Origin: Haliscomenobacter sp033763495
Lineage (GTDB): Bacteria; Bacteroidota; Bacteroidia; Chitinophagales; Saprospiraceae
DNA: 64,000 nt
Reading direction: 5' to 3'
Assembly (NCBI RefSeq): GCF_033763495.1
Contig: NZ_JANRKL010000187.1
Coordinates: 1-64,000 of the forward strand
Shown here in pieces: positions 16,505 to 25,656 of this stretch; within the stretch, counting starts at the first letter, position 1; every line of letters starts with the position of its first letter. The notes beneath the pieces were generated by a model, which was given only the letters and a program-made list of their open reading frames with translations, did no database searches and was not told where the DNA came from. The position numbers and the translations under genes were made by a program.

Positions 16505-17357
16505 TTCCGTGGGACTAGCCAACACCAAGACCCTGGCCAAGTTGGCCAATCACCTGGCAAAAAAGCGCAGTCTGAATGGCACCTACCACCTGGAAGCCAG
16601 CAGCCCGGAACTTGCGGAGCTCGGCATCGAGGAGCTTTGGGGCGTGGGGGCAGCCTACCAGCGGCGACTGGCCGCAGTGCGCGTCAAAACTGTAGCCGAC
16701 CTGGCCCGGGTATCTGAGGCCTGGATGCAAAAGGAATTTGGGGTGGTGGGCTTGCGGCTGCTCAAGGAAGTGCGGGGTGAGGCTTGTTACGGGCTAGAAG
16801 CTCCGGTGGAAAGTCGGAAGTCGATGATTGTATCCCGATCCTTTGCGCAGGATGTGTTGGAGCTGTCCGTGCTGAGCGAGGCAGTGGCGAGGTATGCTAC
16901 GCGCCTGGGGGAAAAATTGCGGCGCTATGGGCAACAGACGGAGGCAATCACGGTCTTTGTATGGGCCAATCGCTTCAAGCCGCAGGAGAATATGCCCTTG
17001 CAGTGTAGTGCCTTGAGTATGGAGTTGCCGCTGGCCAGTAGCAATACCAATGAGTTAATCCACTGGGCGTGGCTCTTGGTGCGCAAGTTGTATCAGCCGG
17101 GGGTGCGCTACAAAAAGGCGGGGATCATGGCTACGGCGCTGCGGCCACAGACTAATGTACAAATGAATTTGTTTGTGGATGAGGCGTCGTCGTTGCGCTC
17201 GGCGCAGTTGATGCAAGCGCTGGACGGGATCAATCGGAAAATGGGGCGGAATACGGTGTACTTCGCGGCTTGTGGGAATAGGCCGGAGTGGGGACCGAAG
17301 GCCGAGAGAAGATCGGGGCGGTTTACGACAAGGTGGGGGGAGCTTATGAGGGTGTGA
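16494..17357 (+). pseudogene. umuC: umuC, 5'-truncated Y-family polymerase gene
   Basis: The reading frame opens mid-protein with GIPISVGLANTKTLAKLAN, which is internal in UmuC. It continues through the helix-hairpin-helix and little-finger regions (IEELWGVGAAYQRRL, then MIVSRSF) to the C-terminal tail W.....SGRFTTRWGEL. The catalytic palm of roughly 140 residues expected before this point is absent. Upstream sequence on the complementary strand encodes the RT remnant instead. Without its palm it cannot be a polymerase. It converges with the protease-STAND gene downstream. Confidence 0.85.
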
Positions 17358-17407
17358 TAGGGTGTTGCCCTCGGACATCGTATCGGGTGTGCATAGCAGT
17401 TGAGAAA

Positions 17408-20400
17408 TCAGCCCCCAAACAAAGATTCCCGCATAAAAAACGCCAAAGAAGACCCTTTTTCAACCATCAAATCCAGGATAGCCATTAAACTCTGTAATAA
17501 GTCACGATTTTTCCTGATGCCAGGCGCATGAAAAACCCAAACGCGGTTTAATAAACGTTCCATGTCGTGGATTTTGACCTGCTCTATACCTCGCTTTTGA
17601 AGTATTTCATGAAGCCATAACAGACCATCTGGCAATAAAATATCTGAGCCAATACCTGCCAGTAAGCGAACGACTGAGTCGGAAGCATGTTCCCCCATCT
17701 TTTGAATGATCTCAATAAAGAGGGCTTTGTTGTCACGAATGGGTTTCCAATCGCTGACATGATCATGCCAATATGGGGATTCTAATAAAAGTGTAGCAGT
17801 GAAGTATTTATTGCTCGAAGCAATGGACGCATGGAGTAATCGCTTCCAGTAAAACCCGAAGATTTGGGTATCTAGATCAGGATTCTGGGCGATTGTGGTC
17901 GTAATTTGATCCAAACATTTTTGAACGAATTCAAAAATGCGTCGATTGTAAGATTTAGCTTGTAAGATCGTTTGAGTGAGTTGATCAAAAAGTGGTAATA
18001 CTAGTTCTTTAGGCTGTGCAAATATGAATTTTGCAAAGTATTCGGAAAAAAGGAGGTAGGACATATAGAAGTCACTTGGTCGATCCCCGTCACCACTCTT
18101 TCGGTTTCCGATTCTTAACAGCAAAGAGAGAAATTGTCCAACGAATTCTCTACATTCTTCAATTGGAATATTCGCTGGGAGAATTCTAAGCGCTTTATCG
18201 AACCACCAACGACTTCTTACATCCAAAAAATCTGGCAAGGGCTCCGATTTAATGTTAAGATTTACAACAGATTGAATTAGCCTGACCTTTTCTTTCTCAA
18301 AATTTTTAAACTCCTTACGTGTGGCTCTATCATGAGGTCGGATGTAATAACCATATCCCGGGTACTTTCTCCAGAGTGCTGCATAGTTAATCAATCCAGC
18401 CCAGCAGGCATAAGCAACCTGTTGATCTATTGCCCAAAGATTGTCTCCCACGTAATCAAAAAACTTGCTTTTAAGGTTATCCGAAAGCTCAGTTTGCAAC
18501 AAAGCTTCAAAAAGTAGTTCAATGACCAGTTGTCGAATTGCCTGGCTATGTCTTTTTCTCAGCAATGGGACGAGACTACATAGTGCAGGAACCCCTTCAA
18601 ACAGGTTTTTCGAGAACCTTAAGTCGGTATATGGCCTTTTACTATCTTCTAATTCCAGCTTAGCCCGATCAAGGATTTGACGTTCGCACCATTCAATTTG
18701 TTCTACACTCAAATCATTTATACCATCACGAATTGCAACAGAAGCAAGGAGAGCTGCGGGGAATTTCGTTTTTATATATCCTGCATGATTTGAGAGATCA
18801 AAATTTCTAACATAGTTATAGTGAATTAGCCATTCGTCTATTGAGAATGAATACCCTTCTTTTTGATCAAAAATATTTTTAGCCCAGAGGTTTGCTGCAA
18901 TAATGAGGCTTGTTTCTGTTAGTTCTTGTCGTGCTTGGTCAACTATAAGGCGTATATCATCCTCAATTTTAGGCTGCACCATCATTCTATATTTACCTTC
19001 AAACTCCTCTATTTTGGTAGTCTCCCATTTTCGAATATCCATACGATTTAAAAAGATGCGCCAAGTAGATGAACCAGGAGGGACTTCTTCCCAAAATCGA
19101 TCAAGGATCGGAAAAAACCTGTTCCGAAAATCCAGATTATTGAAAGCCCTTTCAACGACAAATTCTTCTAACCGTGTCTTCCGATGGGGCATACGATTGG
19201 CTTCTACCCTTTCTTTTTGGTAAAAAGAGTCGTACATCCCAGTTCCCATGGAAGCCAAAGCTTCTGCCTCAAACTCTTGATTCATTCGATTGGTATCCCA
19301 TTGATATATCTCGGGGCTTGTGAGTAAAGGATAAATTGGCTCGCCTATTTCTTCTGGGTAAGCAATGGCAACACTGACTAGCACAGAGGTAGTTGCTACA
19401 GTCTGGCTATCCTTCAACAAAAGCTCAAATGATTCCTGAAGTAGTTTTCGACTCCAATCTGTTTTGATTTCAGCTAATTCTAAAAGCCATTTTTCTAAAG
19501 CCATCAAGGTAGATTGCAACAAATAGGGTGTGACTTTACCTGTACCTCGAAACATTAAGTAAAGCACCAAATTGCCCCGCTGAATTATTGTCTTTCCATC
19601 ATTTAAAACGAGCTCAATTTCAGTACAGTCATCATTTGATGAATACTCAGAATCTTCGTACTTCTGGGTTACATAATTAAAGAAGCGGATTATCCAATTC
19701 AATGTCTCGGTAGGATGATACCGGAGTAACCATAATGTAGGTGTTTGCCAGGCGCTTTCAGGAAAATCGTCCAAATGATGTTCTGAAGCTAGTCCAAAAG
19801 ATCTATTAACGTCTGTTGATGTCCAGCTATAAGATTGGGTTATTGATGGTTTGTCATCTACCCATTTCATCCAAGCGGCTTCCATTATAAGGCCTGGGAA
19901 ATACCGACAAAGTTCAACACAGTGAAAAAAAGAAAGCATCTGTTCCCAGATCAATCCAAATCCTTTTCCAAGTCCGTCGCGATGCGTGTGTGCTCGTATA
20001 ATCTCATCCAGTGTTTCTTCTAATAAAGTCTTAACTTCTTCCTGCAAGACTTCGGTTAATCTAAAGATTAACCGAAGGGTGTCTTTTCTAATTTCATTTT
20101 GAGGGCTATTCAGTAACTCCAAATGTCCACTTCTCATCCGCTGAAATACAGTCAAAAGGATCAATCCAGCATCACGAGCCTCTGATGGCAAAGGTTTGTT
20201 CCACACCAGCTTACAGCTCCAATCCTTCAGAAACAGATACAATGCCTCATTATTATTAACTACACCGAGGTGTTGATGCAAAAAATGTATCAATGTAGCC
20301 CAACCATGCCCAACTGGTATAAAAGTGGAGCTATAAAGTTTCCAAATCTCCCTTAAACCTGGAAGAGATGCATCCGGCTCCTTGCTGGCTACTCTAAAAA

Positions 20401-22384
20401 GATGAATAAAACGCAGCAATAAGCGGGCATTGTTATTCAAGAGAAGGGTATGGTTTTCGTTTAGAAAGCGTGCCCCCTCCTCTGACTGCACCAGGACTAT
20501 AAAAGTTTCATCTTTCCAATATTGATCAATGGCCCCCATAATACACTGTGTAGCAAAACGTAGAATCTCACTGGGCTGGTGCTTCACTTCTTCCTGTAAC
20601 CAAAAACGGAACCCTCGGCGAATGGCATATGCTGAGCCTAGATGCTGAAACAAGTCAGCAGGTAAACCATGATCTTGAAAAGTAGAGCGAACATGTCTAA
20701 CTAGAGCCCAATCTTCAAAAATATCGTGAGCTGGTGCAAAACGATTAGTATCCTTTTCCCGAACCAGTATGTGTTCACGCTCCAATTGTTCTACTACTTC
20801 AAAATCCGCTTTATCCACCCTGACGTACAATGCCATTTGGGTTGCGCGTTTTACTACGAGGTCGGTAAAAACTAATGTGCGGTCTAAATTTCTGGTTCTT
20901 CCTGCTATAGCCAAACGCCAAATCTCTTCCCTGAAAGTAAATTCATCCAGTTCCTTGCCCGCTTCGGTTGGCTCATTCAGCAGCACTGCATAGTTGAGGT
21001 AAAAGGGTACCCTGAGTAAACGGCGTAACTTTGGATTGTCTAAAAAAGATCGGGCTGCTGGAAACTGTTGCCCGATCAGCTCTTGCTCTTCGAGTGAAAG
21101 TAAAGGGACTTCATAAACATGAAAGCGGCGGGTAGCATTCAGCACCAATAATCTGAAATGCTCCAGCGCGTATTTGCGAATGGTGATGACAACACGTAAG
21201 GCAGGGAAATCGACGGTCATACGAATTAAGTCAATCAATGCATTGGTTTGGTTGCGTTCAATGCTTTTTTCAGCACCATCTACCCAAATCACTACTGGCT
21301 CTTTGAGCAAGGGGCTGGTCAACAAGGTTTTCAGATCGACATCCGTCCCAGTTATTGATTTAAGCGTTGTGTGAAAACTCTCTGCACAAATCTGTTCACC
21401 TTTGATGGCAAAAAACCGCTGCTTTCCATCAACAAGACAATTTTTAACTGCCGCAGACTTCCCGGCACCAGCATCGCCGTGCACAATCACTACAGGGTTT
21501 GTTTCGATGGCTTTAGTCAAATCGTTGATGAGTTGCTCTCTAGGCAGGCAGTGGGTTTCACCAATTGTAGCCTTAATGCGATTGAGTACCTCTGTTTTTG
21601 CATTGGCATCCAGTTTTTTGATTGCTGTTCGCACCTCTGGCCGCACTTCAGGGATGCAAAAATCAGGGTTTGGTAATTGATCAATCCCTTTGATCAAGTA
21701 TTCTAGAAAAGCCACTTTTTCGCCAAAAAAACGGTTGAACGCATCAAAGTTTGATGCGATACCCAGTAGGTATAGCTCATCCTCAATAACAAAAAAAACA
21801 CCACTTCCCGAAAAACCCCGCACATTTTCATAGGCTGTTCTTGACTCACTAGATACCCATTGATCATCAAGCCTTTGTAAAACCTCCCATTCAAACTGAT
21901 AGACCGAACCCTTTGTACTCTCCGTGATGTTACCTTCCATCAAAATGGGCACTTCTGCTTCATAAGCATCAGGAAAGCCTCTAAAACGACAATTGATCAG
22001 GCCATGGGTTTCTCGAATCAAAGTCAAGATGGGCAGTACTCCTGTAAGCTGTTCAATAGCTACTGAAGGCACCACCAAAGCGGCAAAATCTTCTTGGGAA
22101 TTATCAGAGACCAGCATCAAATCGCTGACCTGCAGTTGGTACTCAAAATAGCTATTCGAATTCGGATTGAATAGAAACTTCAGAATTATCTGATTGGGTG
22201 AAACATCTTCTGGCAATCCATCTATGCCCAATAGCACATGTCGAGCAGTAAGTACATAAACAAAAGGAGATTCTGGAACAGGTTTGTACAAAACACCACT
22301 GCCCTCTTCATGGGGTGAAGTTACTTTAACTGTAGTTCTGCGCAGCAGTTCGTTTATCTCTGTAGGTTCAAAAAATTTAGACAT
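17408..22384 (-). CDS. Trypsin-like protease-STAND NTPase, AVAST type 1-like
   Basis: A 1658-residue protein. Residues 1-235 are a trypsin-like serine protease: H49 in TARHVL, D99 in SQEDFAAL, and the serine in GFSGSG (S192). Residues 270-560 form a STAND-type NTPase with Walker A GDAGAGKS (303-310) and Walker B VVIWVDGAE (D369). The remaining 1000 or so residues are helical, as in STAND sensor regions. Its start overlaps the MBL-fold gene by eight bases. Protease-STAND plus MBL is the layout I recall for AVAST type 1 antiviral systems, which recognise phage proteins through the C-terminal region. The expected action is protease activation after NTPase oligomerisation. Confidence 0.85.
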   Translation of the reverse strand: MSKFFEPTEINELLRRTTVKVTSPHEEGSGVLYKPVPESPFVYVLTARHVLLGIDGLPEDVSPNQIILKFLFNPNSNSYFEYQLQVSDLMLVSDNSQEDFAALVVPSVAIEQLTGVLPILTLIRETHGLINCRFRGFPDAYEAEVPILMEGNITESTKGSVYQFEWEVLQRLDDQWVSSESRTAYENVRGFSGSGVFFVIEDELYLLGIASNFDAFNRFFGEKVAFLEYLIKGIDQLPNPDFCIPEVRPEVRTAIKKLDANAKTEVLNRIKATIGETHCLPREQLINDLTKAIETNPVVIVHGDAGAGKSAAVKNCLVDGKQRFFAIKGEQICAESFHTTLKSITGTDVDLKTLLTSPLLKEPVVIWVDGAEKSIERNQTNALIDLIRMTVDFPALRVVITIRKYALEHFRLLVLNATRRFHVYEVPLLSLEEQELIGQQFPAARSFLDNPKLRRLLRVPFYLNYAVLLNEPTEAGKELDEFTFREEIWRLAIAGRTRNLDRTLVFTDLVVKRATQMALYVRVDKADFEVVEQLEREHILVREKDTNRFAPAHDIFEDWALVRHVRSTFQDHGLPADLFQHLGSAYAIRRGFRFWLQEEVKHQPSEILRFATQCIMGAIDQYWKDETFIVLVQSEEGARFLNENHTLLLNNNARLLLRFIHLFRVASKEPDASLPGLREIWKLYSSTFIPVGHGWATLIHFLHQHLGVVNNNEALYLFLKDWSCKLVWNKPLPSEARDAGLILLTVFQRMRSGHLELLNSPQNEIRKDTLRLIFRLTEVLQEEVKTLLEETLDEIIRAHTHRDGLGKGFGLIWEQMLSFFHCVELCRYFPGLIMEAAWMKWVDDKPSITQSYSWTSTDVNRSFGLASEHHLDDFPESAWQTPTLWLLRYHPTETLNWIIRFFNYVTQKYEDSEYSSNDDCTEIELVLNDGKTIIQRGNLVLYLMFRGTGKVTPYLLQSTLMALEKWLLELAEIKTDWSRKLLQESFELLLKDSQTVATTSVLVSVAIAYPEEIGEPIYPLLTSPEIYQWDTNRMNQEFEAEALASMGTGMYDSFYQKERVEANRMPHRKTRLEEFVVERAFNNLDFRNRFFPILDRFWEEVPPGSSTWRIFLNRMDIRKWETTKIEEFEGKYRMMVQPKIEDDIRLIVDQARQELTETSLIIAANLWAKNIFDQKEGYSFSIDEWLIHYNYVRNFDLSNHAGYIKTKFPAALLASVAIRDGINDLSVEQIEWCERQILDRAKLELEDSKRPYTDLRFSKNLFEGVPALCSLVPLLRKRHSQAIRQLVIELLFEALLQTELSDNLKSKFFDYVGDNLWAIDQQVAYACWAGLINYAALWRKYPGYGYYIRPHDRATRKEFKNFEKEKVRLIQSVVNLNIKSEPLPDFLDVRSRWWFDKALRILPANIPIEECREFVGQFLSLLLRIGNRKSGDGDRPSDFYMSYLLFSEYFAKFIFAQPKELVLPLFDQLTQTILQAKSYNRRIFEFVQKCLDQITTTIAQNPDLDTQIFGFYWKRLLHASIASSNKYFTATLLLESPYWHDHVSDWKPIRDNKALFIEIIQKMGEHASDSVVRLLAGIGSDILLPDGLLWLHEILQKRGIEQVKIHDMERLLNRVWVFHAPGIRKNRDLLQSLMAILDLMVEKGSSLAFFMRESLFGG

Positions 22385-23420
22385 TTGCAGTAATAATTAA
22401 AGCATTAGACTGGGGGGCAGGAAAGTGGACTGAAAAATTCAAACGCTCAAAAACATCCTGACCGTCAACATCAAATATACGTTCCAATTGGTTATTGCGA
22501 TGGTTAAAAAGCAACTTGATGTGGCGCGTATAGTCTCTCTGGGGGTGACAAAGGATACGAGCAATGGGCTCTTTATCGGGTAATTTATGCCGAGTGGATG
22601 CATCGGCAGTAAAAACAAACTGGTCGGTCTCGATTAGGGCTAGTAATGCGTCTGAAATATTTCGTTTGCTCCCATGATGGGGAACCTTGATCCAATCAAT
22701 TTGTAAAGGAAATTGAGGTGAATAACCTAATTTTTGAAGTTGCTCGACCAGGTCAAGCGGGCTTGCATCAGCCAAGAGCAGCATCCGATAAGTTCCGGCT
22801 TCGAGCAAAAAAGCAATGCTGCTGCGATTTGCCGGGCTACGGTCAAGATGTGAAGGTAGGTGAGCCAATAACTCAAGCTTTTGCTGATGATCCCATTGCT
22901 TAACTCCTAAAGGGAAGCGCTTCTTTATCTTAGCAATGGCCTCTCGATAGATTTCGGGAGATGGGGATAGGATAGTGAATTTCAAGCCTAATTCATCAAT
23001 GATCGGGTTCTCGGTGGTGATGACTGGAGAAGGGACACCCAACTCATCCTGTAGCATATCACGCAGTAAGGCACCCTCTTTCAAACCTATCCAGCCTGAA
23101 GTCGCCCCCGAGTTGTGGGGCATTCGATAATTGGCATTGAACCAAACCTGTTTGATGGGCAATCGAGACCGAATGTCGTTATCCTGCAAAACCCGGATGA
23201 TTCCACAGATGTGGTCATTGTCCCAATGAGAAACGACCCATAGTCCAATTTCTTCACCTTGGTCAGCAATAGCCAATAGTTCTGGGCGCAGCAAGTTATA
23301 AGCAGTCTCTGTGCCACTGTCAATAAAAATGTGCTGGGTTTTACCTGAGATATCCTTAAAACTTATGGAAATCACATCGGCACATCCAGCTGAAAAAAAC
23401 TTACAAGTGAATTGGAGCAT
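22377..23420 (-). CDS. Metallo-beta-lactamase-fold protein paired with protease-STAND
   Basis: A 347-residue MBL-fold protein of the ComEC-like type. The metal motif is SHWDNDHICG (H65, D67, D69, H70), a HxDxDH variant of HxHxDH. LLLADAS and VPHHGSKRN supply further expected ligands. It begins with a beta-rich core (FFSAGCADVISISF, IFIDSG) and has no signal peptide, so it is probably cytoplasmic. The eight-base overlap with the downstream protease-STAND gene implies one system. The likely role is hydrolysis of a nucleotide or phosphodiester substrate as effector or regulator; the substrate is unknown. Confidence 0.85.
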   Translation of the reverse strand: MLQFTCKFFSAGCADVISISFKDISGKTQHIFIDSGTETAYNLLRPELLAIADQGEEIGLWVVSHWDNDHICGIIRVLQDNDIRSRLPIKQVWFNANYRMPHNSGATSGWIGLKEGALLRDMLQDELGVPSPVITTENPIIDELGLKFTILSPSPEIYREAIAKIKKRFPLGVKQWDHQQKLELLAHLPSHLDRSPANRSSIAFLLEAGTYRMLLLADASPLDLVEQLQKLGYSPQFPLQIDWIKVPHHGSKRNISDALLALIETDQFVFTADASTRHKLPDKEPIARILCHPQRDYTRHIKLLFNHRNNQLERIFDVDGQDVFERLNFSVHFPAPQSNALIITANV

Positions 23421-23470
23421 GGTTTAGGTCAGGTTGTGAAGGTTGATTCAGGCGTTATATGTTTCAATTC

Positions 23471-23582
23471 AGCTCCACGGCTTCATTGAAGATACGGGTG
23501 TATTCTTTCAGGTTACATTGGGCGTAAACCTTGAAAGATACTGGTTAGCAATAATTAAGGTGATTAAAAATTTGTGGCGCAT
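23471..23582 (-). pseudogene. 5' remnant of a fifth WD40 paralogue
   Basis: On the minus strand the sequence from the ATG at 23582 matches the first 90 or so bases of the neighbouring WD40 genes. It shows the shared start (Met-Arg-His-Lys) and the EYTRIFNEAV region. Two single-base A insertions break the frame inside the signal peptide, and homology stops near 23471. The 38-nt spacer upstream is also the same as between the intact paralogues. This is a decayed fifth copy cut off by the junction with the MBL-STAND module. Confidence 0.7.
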
Positions 23583-23620
23583 GGTGGGTTGTTTTATAGA
23601 GAATGAAGATCTGCTTTATG

Positions 23621-25618
23621 CTAGTTTTTAGTTTCTTTCCATAATCCATCTGCTTTGACCCTTAACGCTGCTGCTTTTCCCTCCAGTCCATCTGCCTGGT
23701 ACACCTCCGCCCAACGACGCAGCATGGTGGCATAGTCGATACGAATGAGTGGCTCATCTTGTAGCGCCAGTGCGGCACTGTAGAGCCGCTCGGCACGGGC
23801 ATAAGGTGCCTCTACCCTGCTGAGTACATTGCTACCCCCCGCCTGCGCTGCGGCGAGATCGGCAAAGGCTTTGATTTGCCAGACCTCGTGGGTGGCGATG
23901 AGTTTGGCTTCGTTGTCAGGGTGGAGGTCGAGGAGGGTTTCGAGGTTGTAAGCGATCAGTTGCGGGCCACTGAGTAAGGATAGGTGCCTGTTTTTATTGG
24001 CTTCCCGAATAATCCCATCGGGGGCGATCTCCCAGATTTTGGCGCTGTTGTCGTCAGACCCCGTGACGAGCCATTTGCCATCTGGGGAGAAAGCGACGCT
24101 ACTGACGGAAGCTGTATGCCCTTCGAGGCTGAGGGTTTGTTTACCGGATTGGAGGTCCCAAATTTTCGCGCTGTGGTCTTTAGACCCCGTGGCGAGACTT
24201 TTGCCGTCTAGGGAGAAAGCAACGCTCCAGACGGAGGCCGTATGCCCTTCGAGGTTGAGAGTTTGTTTACCGGATTGGAGGTCCCAAATTTTCGCGCTGT
24301 GGTCGTGAGACCCCGTGGCGAGCCATTTGCCATCTGGGGACAAAGCGACACTCAAGACGAGGGACGCATGCCCTTCAACGCTGAGGGTTTGTTTACCAGA
24401 TTGGAGGTCCCATATTTTCGCGCTTTTGTCGTAAGACCCCGTGGCGAGACTTTTGCCATCTGAGGAGAAAGCGACGCTACTGACTTCGGTCGTATGCCCT
24501 TCGAGGCTGAGGGTTTGTTTACCAGATTGAAGGTCCCAAATTTTCGCGCTTTTGTCGTAAGACCCTGTGGCGAGACTTTTGCCATCTGGGGAGAAAGTGA
24601 CGCTACTGATGGAGGCCATATGCCCTTCGAGGCTGAGGGTTTCTTTACCGGATTGGAGGTCCCAAATTTTGGCGTTGTTGTCGTCAAATCCCATGGCGAG
24701 ACTTTTGCCATCTGGGGAGAAAGCGACGCTACTGACGGAGGACGTATACCCTTCGAGGTTGAGGGTTGGTTTACGCGATTGGAGGTCCCAAATTTTCGCG
24801 CTGTAGTCCCAAGACCCCGTGGCCAGACTTTTGCCGTCTGGGGAAAAAGCGACGCTACTGACGGAGGACGTATGCCCTTCGAGACTGAGGGTTTCTTTAC
24901 CGGATTGGAGGTCCCAAATTTTCGCGCTGTAGTCGTCAGATCCCGTGGCAAGGCTTTTGCCATCAGGGGAGAAGGCAACGCAGGTGACAGATTTTATATG
25001 CCCTTCGAGACTGAGGGTTTCTTTACCCGATTGGAGATCCCAAATTTTGACACTGTTGTCGTCAGACCCTGTTGCAAGTCTTTTGCCATCGGGGGAGAAG
25101 GCGACACTCAAGACGTAGGACCTATGCCCTGACAGCACAGCCGACCAGGGTAAGGACGAGTGTGTGGGCATGTCGTTGTAATACAAAGCCTCAACCAGGG
25201 CGCGGGTGATGTTGCCATTGCCCTCTTCTACATAACGGTGAGCAAAACAAGCGATTTGGAAGGCAGTAGTACGGTCGCCGGCCCGCAACGCTATTTGGCT
25301 TTTATACGCCAGGTCATTGGCGTAAGCATTAAGAGTCTGGCGACGGTTGGCGGCGGCAGTACTATCCGCCTGTTTCCTCAATCTATTGATCTGCTCAAAT
25401 AAGGCATCTACTGCTTTATCTGCTTTATCCACATCCTTCGGCCCACAGGCATAAATTTTAGCAGCCTCGTACCTATTCTTGGCATCAATAAACTCACCTT
25501 TCCCCTGCAAGACCACCGCTTCGTTGAAGATGCGTGTGTATTCTTTCGGGTTGCATTGGGCATAAACCTGAAAGACGCTGGCTAGCAATAATAAGGTGAT
25601 TAAAATTTTGTGGCGCAT
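23621..25618 (-). CDS. Secreted WD40-repeat protein, paralogue 1 (9 repeats)
   Basis: A 665-residue protein with a Sec signal peptide (residues 1-21, ending VYAQ), so it is exported. Residues 22-165 are a helical TPR-like region conserved in all four paralogues (CNPKEYTRIFNEAV, DAKNRYEAAKIYACG). Nine WD40 repeats of about 42 residues follow, each with SVAFSPDGK, LATGS and SAKIWDLQSGK. A conserved helical C-terminal domain of about 130 residues includes LDLHPDNEAKLIA and EVWQIKAFADLAAAQ. It is the last intact gene of the operon. Nine repeats would form one propeller plus extra blades. The role is presumably protein-protein recognition; the ligand is unknown. Confidence 0.88.
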   Translation of the reverse strand: MRHKILITLLLLASVFQVYAQCNPKEYTRIFNEAVVLQGKGEFIDAKNRYEAAKIYACGPKDVDKADKAVDALFEQINRLRKQADSTAAANRRQTLNAYANDLAYKSQIALRAGDRTTAFQIACFAHRYVEEGNGNITRALVEALYYNDMPTHSSLPWSAVLSGHRSYVLSVAFSPDGKRLATGSDDNSVKIWDLQSGKETLSLEGHIKSVTCVAFSPDGKSLATGSDDYSAKIWDLQSGKETLSLEGHTSSVSSVAFSPDGKSLATGSWDYSAKIWDLQSRKPTLNLEGYTSSVSSVAFSPDGKSLAMGFDDNNAKIWDLQSGKETLSLEGHMASISSVTFSPDGKSLATGSYDKSAKIWDLQSGKQTLSLEGHTTEVSSVAFSSDGKSLATGSYDKSAKIWDLQSGKQTLSVEGHASLVLSVALSPDGKWLATGSHDHSAKIWDLQSGKQTLNLEGHTASVWSVAFSLDGKSLATGSKDHSAKIWDLQSGKQTLSLEGHTASVSSVAFSPDGKWLVTGSDDNSAKIWEIAPDGIIREANKNRHLSLLSGPQLIAYNLETLLDLHPDNEAKLIATHEVWQIKAFADLAAAQAGGSNVLSRVEAPYARAERLYSAALALQDEPLIRIDYATMLRRWAEVYQADGLEGKAAALRVKADGLWKETKN

Positions 25619-25656
25619 GGTGGGTTGTTTTGTAAAAGATGAAGATCAACTCAATG

